Both the position numbers and the translations under genes were made by a program. From Gautieria morchelliformis (Eukaryota; Basidiomycota; Agaricomycetes; Gomphales; Gomphaceae), in NCBI GenBank assembly GCA_015179125.1, contig WHVA01000090.1, forward strand, positions 216,135 to 280,134: 64,000 nucleotides of DNA, in the 5' to 3' direction. Each line of letters begins with the position of its first letter. Position 1 is the stretch's first letter. This document shows positions 41,578-54,614 of the stretch, piece after piece. The notes under the pieces were generated by a model. It did not search any database. It saw only the letters and a list, made by a program, of their open reading frames with translations, and was not told the DNA's origin.

Positions 41578-44500
41578 AGACACTTCTGAGAAGCTATTGG
41601 GTGTTGAGAAGCTTGCTACTGATGGAAGTAATTGGCCATTGTGGCGAGCCACTCTCATCAGCTATTTCGAGTCCAAAAATCTACTCAAGCATGTAGAAGG
41701 GAGAGTCACTCGACCTCCTGATCCTCCAGTTATTGTAAGGGCAACCCTGGCTAGTCGTGGAGATCACACTACCACACAGCTGACAAGGGGAAATCCAAAG
41801 TATGTATAAATGAACAGAGCATACAAGAGAGGGGGTTCTCACCTGACAAGGGGAAATCCAAAGAGAAAAGTCTAAGGACCCCCAATGTCAGCGAGCCCGT
41901 ATTATACTACGCTGCGCAGCCAGGGACAACACTTGGCACCCGCCATCAACCCTGCATCCCCCTGACCCTTGATCGACCCTTGATGCCACCTATTATGCGA
42001 GTCGCTTGATTTCCAGCACTGTTCCGGGGCGGAAGTCGGAAATTGGAGTGGAACTGGCAAGGCGAACGGAACTGGTGGAAGTTCTCCCAGAAGCGGAATC
42101 GTTCCCGAAAGCGGATGCGGAGATGGAATCGGAACCGGAAGCGGAGTCGGAAATGGAGTCGGAACTGGGTGTGGTGTCGGAACTGGAAATGGAAAACAGG
42201 GTGTCCCCTGACAGTTATGCCCCCAGGCCATATTCTTACAGAAGCTGAGGAAACTCAGATGGATAAGGCTGAGGAGAAGCTGGAGAGATACCTTGCTAGA
42301 GAAGGACAAGCCAAGACCCAAATCATCGTCTCAGTGTCAGAGTCATTAGCCCTGATGCTACAGAAGCAGAAGACAGCAAAAGAGACTTGGGATGCACTGG
42401 TCAATGAAATGACCAAAAAGCCCAAGATGGTCCTCACCAGCCTGCAGAGACAACTCCACAGTATGAGATGTCCTGAGGATGGAGATTTGAGAGATCATTT
42501 GGACAAGGCCCAAGACCTATATGCTCGTCTTAATGAGATGGGAGCTAGAGTTTCCGAAGAAGAATTCATGGACATCATCCTTGCATCACTTCCACCATCC
42601 TATGAGGCAGTCATGAACGCCCTTACCACTTCGCTTGAAGAATGCGGGATGCCATTGGTCCCTGATAATATTATTAGGGTACTAAAGGCTCAGTATGACA
42701 GGAAGAAAACACTCCCGCAAGAAGAGCAGGTGTTTATTGGTTCATCTACTAAAAAGGACCAGAAGGGGCAGAAGGCGCATGTATGCACCAACTGCAAAAA
42801 GCCTGGACATTCCATCGAAAATTGCTGGGCTAAAGGAGGTGGTAAAGAAGGTCAAGGACCACGTCAGAAGAAAAAAGCCAAAGCCAAGAAGAAGAAGAAG
42901 GGTAAAGCAAAAGCGAATGTTGCCGAAGAAGAGTCCTCTTCTGAGGAAAGTGGTGATGGGCATCTTGCCTTCACCAATTTTGACGAGTGCTCTAATTTCA
43001 ATCTGAGCACATCCTCAGGAGTTATAGTTATACTCGACACCGGAACGACATCGCATATGACTCCTCACAAAAATTTATTGAGGAACTACTGTCAATTCTC
43101 ACAGCCGAGGACTATCCGAGCAGCCAACAAAGGCACTTTTGATGCCTTTGGTTCAGGACTGCTTGTATTATCCAACAAGGTTGGAGATAAAACAGTAGAA
43201 GTCACGTTGCAAGATACATATTATGCTCCAAAAATTGCTGCTACCCTCGTCTCGATCGGTCGGTGCGATGATGCTGGCTACGACATTCGACTCGGTGGCC
43301 AGAAATGCACAATATCTAACGCTACTGGAAAGGTATTGATGCAAGCACCAAAGGTCAATGGTTTATATCGACTAGACCTCCAGTCACCAAGTGCTCAAGC
43401 CCATATGTGTTTGTCTGCCATGGAAATTCATCAAAAAATGGGGCATATCTCACAGAAGTCCCTACAACATCTATTAAATCATGGCATGATATTGGGCATT
43501 GAACTGAGCTCCACAGGCGATAGAATTGTCTGCGATGCGTGTATTCAGGCCAAGATTGCACGCAAACCTCTTCCTCGAGAACCCAGAGACCGAACATCAA
43601 AATTCGGTGACAGAATTTATTCTGATGTCTGGGGACCTGCAAGGCACCTCACAATCGATAAGAAGTCATATTATGTCTCCTTTATCGATGATTACTCAAG
43701 AGAATCGGTGATCTATCTCATGGCGAACAAATCAGAAGCATTCTCAAAGTACAAGCTCTATGAGGCTTTAATGCTTCGACAGAGAAATGTGCACATCAAG
43801 GCACTTGTTTCTGATCGAGGGGGCGAGTATACGAGCTCTGAATTCGAACAGCATCTAGCCAAACAAGGCACGAAGCATCAGTTGACGGTACACGACACAC
43901 CAGAGTCTAATGGTGTTGCCGAACGTCTGAACCGAACTCTCACTGAGAGAACTCGTGCCATGCTGTTAGAATCAGGCCTTCCTAAGATATTATGGGGCTA
44001 TGCAATACAGCATGCCAATTATCTTAGGAACAGGACGCACACAAGAGCTCTACCGGATAAAACGCCCTACGAGATGATCCACCATGAGAAACCGAATCTC
44101 AAAGACATTCACGCGTGGGGAACTGAAATCTACGTTAAAGTTACTCAGGGAGATAAATTGGAAGCTCGTGCCAAGAGAGCTCGGTGGATAGGAATTTCTG
44201 CGCAGAGCCATGGTCATTATATTTATTGGCCTGACTCGCACAAAGTTTCTGTCGAGCGGAATGTTGTGTTTGATTCAGAGATGAAGAAGGGAAAGGTCCC
44301 AATCATTTCTATTGAGGAATCCAAGCTACCTACGTCTAGAGAAGAGAAGAAGGCCATTCCGGCATCAGTGCCTGTGCCCGGTCGCTTAGTCAGCGAAGAG
44401 GCAAAGATCGAAGAAATTGATGAAAATGCACCAGAGGAATATCTTGAAAAGCTGCAACCTATTCAGGGAGTTGATGACAGACCTAGAGAAGCTGAACCGA

Positions 44501-46296
44501 TAAGGAGAAGCGAAAGGATCCGTCAACAACAAGTGCAGCCGGCCCCATCAGGTCCCGTAACAAGATCTCAAACCCAGAGACAAGCTGGCGCACATATGAC
44601 TACGCTAGCTTACGAGGACGTTGAGGACCATAAAGAAGTTTTATTCAACCAAGAATTATCCTCCGAGATTGATGGCATCAGTAGCTATGAGTGTGCCATC
44701 AGTGCGTTTCTAACCGACGGTCAAAACAATAACAAGGCGCCGGATTTGAGTCAAATTGAACCTAGCAATGCAGACGAAGCTCTGAATAATCCTATATGGA
44801 AGAAATCAATGGACAAAGAGTATGAGGCCCTAATTGACAAGGGAGTGTGGGAACGAGCCAAACCACCTCCTGGAGCCAATATTGTCGGTAATAAATGGGT
44901 CTACCTTTGGAAGCGTAACCCAGAAGGGAAACCAATAATGCCTAAATCGAGAATGGTCGCCCAAGGCTTCACACAGAAGTTTGGAGTCGACTATGATGAG
45001 ACATACTCACCTGTTGCTCGGTTATCCTCCCTACGGATCATATGCGCCATTGCTGCTAGGAATGACTGGCCTATCCATCAAATGGACGTGGACTATGCAT
45101 ACCTCAATGCTACGTTGCCAGAACCTATTTACATGGAGCAGCCGTATGGATATGAGTCTAGAGACAAAGACGAAGTGCTACTTTTGAAGAAAGCACTCTA
45201 TGGCCTCAAACAATCTGGAAGGGAATGGTATAAACGTCTAAGTGGTGAATTCCACAAATTAGGATTCACTACGTCAGCCACAGATGGGGCTGTATTTTAT
45301 AGACGTGGCGGAAAGGGGCATGTGATCATTGCAACAGCTGTGGATGATCTCACCATCACAGCTGAGAATCAGTCAGTCCTGGACGAAGTCAAACGAGATC
45401 TTGCTCAGGTCTTCAGTATGAAAGATCTAGGCGAGATTCATTGGCTATTGAATCTCAAAATCGAAAGAGACTGGCAGAAGAAAACTATTGCAATTTCACA
45501 ACCTGCATACATCGAGAAGATCATCAAGAAATTCAATCTCGAAGATGCAAAGACTTATGCTACGCCCCTTGATCCAGCTGTTAAATTATCAAAAGACCAG
45601 TGTCCTTCTACAGAGAGAGGCAAGAAAGCCATGTCGAAGTTTCCATACAGGCAAGCCATAGGATCACTGATGTGGGCAGCTGTAGCCACTCGACCTGACA
45701 TTGCATTTGCGGTGTCATTGCTCTCACAATTCCTCGAAAATCCAGGTGGCACACATTGGAATGCAGTCAAACGTGTCTTCAAATATTTGAAAGGCACGAA
45801 GCATTACAAGCTCACACTTGGAAGAAATCGAGACGGCTTGATGGGGTATTCAGATGCGGATTGGGGTTCACAGAGTCATAGGCGTTCGTATTCGGCATAC
45901 TTATTTCAGATTGATGGAGGCACTGTTTCATGGAGTTGCCAGAAACAATCGATAGTAGCCCTCTCATCAACTGAAGCCGAATTCGTCGCCCTGACCCATG
46001 CGGGCAAAGAGGCTCTTTGGATGCGCCATTTTATTTCTGAAATATTCCAACCACTGAACAGACCCATCAAAATTTATTCAGACAATCAATCAGCCATTGC
46101 CATCACGTATGGCACTCAACAACACACGAGAACCAAACATTTCGACATCAGATTATATTTCCTTCGAGATATAATCAAAAATCAACAAGCCAAGCTCGTT
46201 TATTTGCCAACCGAACAAATGTTGGCAGATATCCTCACCAAAGGACTTCCTAGTCCTAGAGTGAAGATCCTCAACGAACAAATCGGAATATATTAA
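41567..46296 (+). pseudogene. Copia gag-pol polyprotein, interrupted by a solo LTR
   Basis: The frame starts at 41567 (MGPGDTSEKLLGVEKL), is cut at 41734-42213 by a solo LTR, and resumes in the matching frame at 42214 to the stop at 46294-46296. Order of domains, in residues of the uninterrupted 42043-46296 frame: gag with zinc knuckle CTNCKKPGHSIENC (248-261); protease ILDTGTTSHM (D332); integrase zinc region (462-506) and catalytic D528, D591, E627 (DVWGP, SDRGGEY, VAERLNRTL; D,D35E spacing); reverse transcriptase with TAVDDLTI (about 1100; A replaces the usual Y of YVDD-type motifs); RNase H (YSDADWGS about 1270, STEAEFVAL, YSDNQSAI about 1346). Apart from the insertion I see no stop. Confidence 0.9.
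41734..42213 (-). mobile_element. solo LTR (family A) inside Copia gag, TSD GTTAT
   Basis: 480 bp, ends TGTAAGGGCAACC and GTCCCCTGACA, with GTTAT at 41729-41733 and 42214-42218. It is the innermost layer of the nest and the same family as the full Gypsy at 53965-60225, in opposite orientation. Its last 57 codons are open and in frame with the Copia ORF. Confidence 0.92.
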
Positions 46297-46309
46297 GCTT
46301 GAGGGGGCG
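46297..46309 (+). promoter_or_regulatory. Copia polypurine tract
   Basis: GCTTGAGGGGGCG directly precedes the 3' LTR; plus-strand primer site. Confidence 0.75.
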
Positions 46310-46806
46310 TGTTGGGTGCATTGATGCTCCTGCACCAAAATCAAGCATAATATATCCAATTTGTTGTGTGCTTTCTCAATTTCTTCTCATGTTGTTCTTG
46401 TATCATGCATCCATTTCTCTGGTTATTTTCGAAATTTTCCACTCACTCCCTATCTCTCCATTTCATCTTGTTATTCCTACTTTCACAAGCGGCTGCACCC
46501 AGCGGAGTCTGAAATGACTTCGACGCGCGAGCTCTTGGGCACTAAAGGGCCGGGTAGTAGTACATGCGCAGTGAAACAGTTTCCCCCTCTCTCAGTGACA
46601 ACTAAATTCACTGAGAGAGGCAAGTAAATTAGTCTAGCATTCTTTCGATTTATTGACCTAGAAATCCTCTGTAGTGAATTAATTTCTAGGTAGTGTATAA
46701 TATATTTACAGTGACAACTAAATTCACTGAGAGAGTGAATTAATTTCTAGTCTATTCTTTTGAGCAACAAGTCCATACCTACTGCCTATAATTCCTGTCC
46801 TCTACA
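46310..46806 (+). repeat. Copia 3' LTR
   Basis: Same 497-bp length as the 5' LTR, with a single observed substitution. Confidence 0.95.
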
Positions 46807-47373
46807 GTATATTCCCCAGTTCAATTATCATACGTCGTTTATCTTGTGCAGCTTTGACCTTGCCGTGGTCATCATCCTAAGCCTTCTCTTGGAGATTCCC
46901 ATCTTCGACTAGCAAAGGACTTAGGCATCACTGGTGAGTTCTCATACTTCATCTTCGTTACCTTAGCCTTCGAACCTTTTTCTGTGCTGTTGGCAAAGGG
47001 CTCCAAAGGAGCACCTTCGCCAGCGAAGGGATTGTCGAGACTTAGACAGCCCTTCCGTGAGACCTTGCACATTACATCGTCAAGAGTCACGGGCTATTTC
47101 GCTATGACTGTAGATAGGGTGAGCCCCGTTTAGGCAAACCCTCTTATCTTGTGAACATTCATTGGTTCACCTATTCGCTGAACGGCATACTTATTCGCAC
47201 AAGTTAATCGGGCATTTGCTGTGTTCACTAATACACGATATTAATGCTTGAAAACCAATCTTGACATGCTGCAAAGGATACTTCGGCGAAGGGTTCGAAG
47301 GTTTGATGGTGGGGATGTTTGTTCGCTGGATGTTGATGGCTGATTCGTAGAATAAACGAATCATGACACCTTG

Positions 47374-48259
47374 GCCCCGAGTTTGGCGGTCACTTGATCT
47401 AATCCGGTGCTGCCACAACCCTCACCTTGGATGATGTCCCCAACAACATTACCCAAGGCATGAGTTGTTGGTCTTCCGATGCTTTCAAAGTCTATATATG
47501 AAAACATCCCATTGTCCTCCACACACTCATCCACAGCCCCCCTAGTCCTTCCTAAACAAACTAACTTCATCATCATCATTTTTTCTACCTCAATATGTCT
47601 CAATCCACTTCTGATTTGCAGTGCCTTGCTTGGCACCAGTGCCCCTGACACTACCTAGAGCTGCCTCTCAGGCACCCAGAATTCGTCTGTTAGCCATTTG
47701 ATAAATAGAATATTATGAGATATATTTATTCATTTATTCTAACATAGGATTCATATGGCGACCATAACCATAATGACACACTGTTTTACCTACTCAAAAT
47801 GGGTGAGGCAATTCAGTTCCACAAAATACAACTCACACAGGCATGTTCCTGAGGCTGTCACTTGTACTTTTGACCAGGAATCATTGAATTTTGTCCTTTG
47901 TGCCACAGATAAAATCTCCCTTCCAATTTTTTGTAATGATATCAATATTCTGTAAATACAATCTCATCAAAAGACACCAAGGAGTGTTTCTACTAGAGGG
48001 ATAAGAACCAGCAAAATTTTTTTTTTTGGTGGCTGTAGAGGCCAATTCGCACCCACTTGCCAATCTCGGGTACGTCTGTTCAAGATTTTTTCTCACCAAT
48101 TTTGAAATAACAATCTCTCAGCACAATATAATCTTATCACTAGAGGAGTGTGTATACAAGAGGAATAAGGAAATGGCCATGATTTGGAGGATGAGGAATT
48201 TTTGCACACAAGTGGTGGTGCCTAAGTCAACCGCACCATATATCAATTTCGACTCAAAT
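47374..48259. other. flank between LTR nest and NOP2; no gene recognised
   Basis: Target sequence of the nest and then AT-rich DNA with a T-run (48018-48027). The last part is probably the NOP2 3' untranslated region. Confidence 0.4.
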
Positions 48260-50308
48260 CTATTCTACCCCACCCTCTTTGACCTTCTTGCGTTTTTCCA
48301 CCTTGAGTTTGGCAACGAAGAACCCATCCATGTTGTGAACATGGGGATAAAAACGACGTGTCAGGTTCAACTTTGGGTTGAAAATTTTGCCTCTGTAATT
48401 AGTGTAACCTTCCCTTCCGAATTCAAGACCAGTGTCGACAATTTTTACGTTTGGACGTTTACGCAGGGCGTAGTCCACTACAGCTTCGTTCTCATCGACC
48501 GTGACCGAACAGGTGGAATACACGATATATCCGCCCGTTGCGGAGCTGGGGTCGATGCTATCGATAGCACAAAGGATAAGCTGCTTTTGGAGGTGTGACA
48601 AAAGTGCGAAGTCGCGTTCAGACTGTTTGCAGATTAAGCACAGGAGTTGGGGCTCTTTCATTCCTCGTACCTTGTTGACTTTCACACTCGAATCTTTGCT
48701 TATGACCCCTGTGCCGCTACACGGTGCATCCAGAAGCACTCGGTCAAAACCTCCCATGACTTTCGGAAACTCCCGCCCATCATGAGAGCAGACAATAACA
48801 TTCTTGCACCCTAACCGATGAATGTTGGCGGTTAAACTCTTTGTCCGCGCCTTATTGGAGTCGTTTGCGAAAACGACCCCGGTATTTTGAAGGAGAGCAG
48901 AGATGTAAGTCGTTTTGCCACCTGGCGCCGACGCCATGTCGAGAATGCGTTCATTAGGTGATGGCGCAAGTGCAATGACGGGGAGAAATGACGAGGCTGC
49001 TTGGAGCATATAATGTCCGGCGAGATATTCGGGGGTAGCACCTTTAAGCATTTGTCAACTTGGATAACTTGGTTCACGAGTCATAAACTTACCTATTGGT
49101 ACCGAACTCTCGAACACCTGTAGGCCCACATTAGTCCATTTGCCAATAGGTTCGAGACTGACGCCTCGATTGATCAACGCTTGAGCAAGATCTCGACGGC
49201 GTGTTCGAAGGGTATTAGTACGGATGGTCACTGGCCGAGGCATCTCATTGGCTTCAAAAAATTCTATGGCCTGGAAGGAAAAGTTCAGACAAGTAAAGTT
49301 AGACCGACAGAGCCAGCACCTCTTCAACCGGGAAGAGTTGAAACAGTTTATCGGCTAGGAAATCATTATACCCATAATAGCTTGAAATGTCGGCGAGTAG
49401 TTGTTCAACGTACTCCGAGCGCGACCTTTCCGCAGAGCATACCATGACCAATCGTCTTGATATCCGTATTTGATCACTCACCGCCCTCTGCCTCCAGATC
49501 GTTTGAAGTCTCCTAGAACCCTTGCACACTCCTGCATACGCCGCTGCACCTCCTGCACATCAGGTCCCCCTCGCCCTTTCTCTTCCTCACGTTGTTCTGC
49601 TGTCGGTAGTTCAAATATCTCGATGTCCTCGCCATCCATCGAAGCGGCGTTTTTCTGCATCTCCTCCTCATCGAGCGCTGCGTCGACTGCGGCCTGCTTG
49701 TCTAGAGCGCGGGACCGCGACTCTATATTTTTACCTGTCACAGGAGCCTCACCATGAGACTCATCTGCGTCCTCGGATGGTGGTGCAGCTATGAACGTTG
49801 GTTGTGGGTCTTCATCTTCGGAATCGTCCAGATCAAGCTCTTGGACAGGTCGTCGTGGCTAAAAAAAGGTCCAATCTGAGCCATGAGGACCAAGCGAATA
49901 TCGCCGGAGGCCTTACATCTAACATATCATCACTTCTGAAGGGACCTTAGGATATAAGGCGAATTTTGTCCCAAGAAACGGCTTACGAGTTATCGTTCAG
50001 ACCTTGCCACTCATCATTCAATACAGCTATCTCCTCGTCATCAGGATCATCAAATAATGACCTAATAAATACTTTCAGCGACCTCAGAAGCATCAAGGTG
50101 ACCACTCATACGCTGCAGGTGCCACCAGATTCCCACCGTCCCTTTTATCACCATTCATGGCAACAGAGCCTGACGCAGCCTTGATTTTCTTGGGAGACCG
50201 CTTTGGTCCATCATCTTCCGCCTTTCGCTTTCCAGGCTTCTTCGTGTTGGTGCTATCACGATGTAATGGTGCTGGATCGCCTTGCTTGTTCTTTGCACGT
50301 CGGCCCAT
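48260..50308 (-). CDS. NOP2: 25S rRNA (cytosine-C5) methyltransferase Nop2, 561 aa
   Basis: Nop2/NSUN1 methylates a cytosine of large-subunit rRNA in the nucleolus and is needed for 60S ribosome assembly. Eight exons join in frame: 50112-50308, 49987-50061, 49917-49935 (19 nt), 49482-49858, 49320-49425, 49093-49270, 48671-49041, 48260-48622 (561 codons plus stop). The start is ATG 50308 (MGRRAKNKQGDP). The N-terminus is Lys-rich, then acidic (SLFDDPDDEEIAVLNDEWQG). Then come SRSEYVEQLLADISSYYGYN, EFFEANEMPRPVTIRTNTL, the SAM motif LDMASAPGGKTTYISAL, motif IV LLDAPCSGTGVISKDSSVK and motif VI YSTCSVTVDENEAVVDYAL with both cysteines, ending FNPKLNLTRRFYPHVHNMDG. Length is close to yeast Nop2. 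Introns are all GT-AG. I consider it intact. Confidence 0.95.
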
Positions 50309-50632
50309 TGTCTGCAGCCAACGAAAACGAAAAACCGCAGAACGTCTTCCCAAGCAGGCGGCCTGCCGTTCTCACGGCTGATATATCCGTAGCTGTGCCT
50401 AAGGATCATCTTCATTCTAAAAATCTAAAAATCTAGTCACTCGCATACCGACGGGAGGACATCCTTCACTAACTCAAAGATATGTGCTATTCGGTAGATT
50501 TACTTGGGACTCAAAGTTGTAACCGAGAGAGCCTATTCCTAATAACACTCGTGTATTGGGATCTACTGGAATCTAGAGTTTATCTATCCAAGCACTAGTA
50601 ACAAGAAGATGGAGACAGGTGCGGATGTAGCA

Positions 50633-52287
<1,655 letters not shown>

Positions 52288-53795
52288 GGTGCAATATGGA
52301 TAGGTGTGGTTGCTTCAGGTCACTGAGTGGGGCCGACACGGCGTTCCGTCACGGTACCACCTCCCGCGCCATCACCATCGGCATGTACGCGGGTAACATA
52401 TTGACTTACCTTATCTATGGTACGATGGGAAAAAGACATCCGGCATAAGTACCTTTGGGAGGCAGCTTTCGATGTTTCACGAGAATCATACAATTTGGCC
52501 AGTGACAAGAACAGTAAATATCAAGTCCAACAAAGAAAACAAATACATTATGAGAGAGGGAAACAGTATTCGTCTACAGAGCGTGGATCCACTCCAGCAA
52601 CCAAGCCCTCTTCGCGGTATCATAGCCAGGTCCGCGAGAGGTTCGTGTGGGACCAAGAGGAAAATTAGAGGGTGTATGGTGGTGTGTACGGTGTTGGATG
52701 TGTGGAGTATGTATGTGCAGCAAAGAGGGAGGGGACCAATGGGTAGCGGCAGGACAAGATGCATAGACGTCGTGTGGCGCGGACTGAGCCTCAGCCAGCA
52801 ATCTTGGCAGCTACCGTTCGCTCGCTCTCTAACCTCTCCTTGTTTCTGTCGAACGCCTCCTGCCGGCATTCAGCCATCTTGAGGCATGCATGGTGTTCTG
52901 GCAAACGATGCTACAATCGCGCGACAATCAGTGGCTGAGACGTGCAAGAGAAACCGGAGATGAGACGGACTGTGCCGCAGAAGGACGATTGGCAGTGTGG
53001 ACAGTCTCCCACTATGCGTAAAGCTGCATTGTTGCACCTGGGCTGACCAGGGAGTTGGCACCGACGCTTAGCAGGCATGGTAAGTCAGGCGGTAGTCTAA
53101 AAGGGAAAGGGGTGAGCGATGGCTCACTAGGAAGAACTGAACACACACCTGGAAGGGGCACGGGTGGTCGACAGGCAAGATGAGGTCGCAGCAGGCTGTA
53201 AACTGGGAGGTGACGCGGCCTGCTTTTATATATATATGAGGTCTTTGACGCGCAGTTACGCAAGCCTGTGTCGGGAATATCCACATGGCCGGTACTCTTG
53301 TCCTCCCCCACCAGCGTCGCCTCAGCAAGTTGAAACAAGGCTTCTAATCATCAAATTGCGACCTCCAGCATGCCATTGTTTCGTGCCTTTTCCATATGCT
53401 GTAGCGCATTGGTTATCTAGCAGATCTATCGCGTTTGCTCAAGCTGCATGGTATAACTCCCGACTCGCCGGCACGTGAAGACTTTTGGGCCGACCTTCTA
53501 CCGATGGTCGCACACATGATTTCCTCATATCTCGCTTGGATCCAGTCCAGCATGTGTCTGTCTCAAAAACATGATGATGATGTTACCCTCCATGGCATAG
53601 CTTGTATGTTGCTCTCTCCACCAGATGTGGAGGGATGGGTTGGAGAGAAGGTATGTGAGTTGTTAGGGGAGTTCAGGTTGGCAAATGACAGGATTAACAG
53701 GGTGGATGTGGAGTTTATAAGGATTATGAGGAGGAGGAATTATTTGAAGCAGAAGCAGGATGTGTGGGACTTGGCAAAATACAGGAAATCTATAA
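52288..53795. other. no recognised gene
   Basis: Presumably the aspartate aminotransferase promoter, then undefined sequence. A plus-strand frame at 53435-53806 reads DFWADLLPMVAHMISSYLAW and VEGWVGEKVCELLGEFRLAN; it is protein-like but unassigned, and its last codons run into LTR sequence. Confidence 0.35.
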
Positions 53796-53890
53796 GGGCA
53801 ACTTAGGCAGATGCTCTACACTCAAGCAGCAAACTGGCAAAGGGGGATCCAAAGTAAGATAGGGAACTATATATATGACACAGTGTTATG
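53796..53890 (-). repeat. LTR end fragment (family E)
   Basis: ATAAGGGCAACTTAGGCAGA followed by TGCTCTACACTCAAG and GGGGGATCCAAAGTAAGAT resembles the first 95 bp of 34840-35304 (plus-strand reading). The rest of that LTR is not present. Confidence 0.55.
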
Positions 53891-53964
53891 ACCATGCTAT
53901 TCCGACTTCTGACACTCTGTTCCAGCTCCTTTCCAACATTCCAATAATTCTGACAACCCCACCC

Positions 53965-54427
53965 TGTCAGGGGACACCCTGTTTTCCATTTCCAGTTCCG
54001 CCTCCATTTCCGAAGACGCTTCCGATTCCGATTCCATCTCCGCCTCCGCTCTCGGAAATGATTCCGCTTCTGGGAGAACTTCCACCAGTTCTGTTCGCCT
54101 TCCCAGTTCCACTCCAATTTCCGAGTTCCACCCTCGGAACAGTGTCGGAAATCAAGCGACTCGCGTAATAGGTGACATCAAGGGTCGATCAAGGGTCAGG
54201 GAGGTGCAGGGTTGATGGCGGGTGCCAAGTGTTGTCCCTGGCTGCGCAGCGTAGTATAATACGGGCTCGCTGACATTGGGGGTCCTTAGACTTTTCTCTT
54301 TGGATTTCCCCTTGTCAGGTGAGAATCCCCTCTCTTGTATGCTCTGTTCATTTATACAGACTTTGGATTTCCCCTTGTCAGTTGTGTGGTAGTGTGATCT
54401 CCACAACTAGCCGGGGTTGCCCTTACA
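53965..54427 (+). repeat. Gypsy 5' LTR
   Basis: Nine TTCCG/CGGAA pentamers occur in 463 bp, against about one expected by chance in random sequence. It contains a TATA-like box and the candidate start of R. Confidence 0.95.
54255..54297 (+). promoter_or_regulatory. LTR promoter: TATAAT and candidate transcript 5' end
   Basis: TATAAT at 54255-54260, and AGACTTTTCT at 54288-54297, 33 nt downstream. That ten-base word is exactly complementary to 54430-54439 just after the LTR, which supports the transcript starting there (self-priming model). Confidence 0.5.
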
Positions 54428-54429
54428 GC

Positions 54430-54439
54430 AGAAAAGTCT
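54430..54439 (+). promoter_or_regulatory. candidate self-primer binding site
   Basis: AGAAAAGTCT begins two bases after the 5' LTR. No TGG-starting tRNA primer site is present. Complementarity to 54288-54297 mirrors the Tf1/sushi mechanism, in which the mRNA 5' end folds back to prime reverse transcription. Confidence 0.5.
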
Positions 54440-54614
54440 CTCCCATAGAGGACCGGCGGTCGTACTGCGTGTCGCAGCCGCCATAGGTGCGTTCGGAATC
54501 GGAGACAGCGACTCGGAGATCGCAACCTCTTCCGCACACACAGCGTACGACAGCCCTTCTTCTTACGTCGAGCTCCCAACCCCGGAAATCCCGTCCCACA
54601 TTTCTCCTTCCGAC

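Larger units (their letters stand above)
41065..46806 (+). mobile_element. complete Ty1/Copia retrotransposon, TSD GTATA
   Basis: 5,742 bp bounded by two 497-bp LTRs (41065-41561 and 46310-46806) that I find to differ at one position (G versus A in the TTGGGCGCTAAAGG region). GTATA flanks it at 41060-41064 and 46807-46811. It has a primer-binding site, a polypurine tract and gag-pol. The near-identity of the LTRs marks a young insertion, later broken by a solo LTR at 41734-42213. Confidence 0.95.
40245..47266 (+). mobile_element. second-level solo LTR (family B), TSD TGCTG
   Basis: Left part 40245-41064 starts TGTCATGACGTG; right part 46812-47266 ends CCAATCTTGACA. TGCTG occurs at 40240-40244 and 47267-47271. 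The joined length is about 1275 bp. A second TGTCATGAC start at 40484 shows the same tandem end-module duplication as the copy at 31832. A TATAAG motif lies near 41038 in the sense direction. Confidence 0.8.
39402..47368 (-). mobile_element. outermost solo LTR of the nest (family D), TSD CCTTG
   Basis: Left part 39402-40244 starts TGTCAGGATTGG; right part 47272-47368 ends CGAATCATGACA. CCTTG flanks it at 39397-39401 and 47369-47373. The LTR itself is about 940 bp; everything between is later insertion. The end module resembles that of 31832-33428. Confidence 0.8.
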
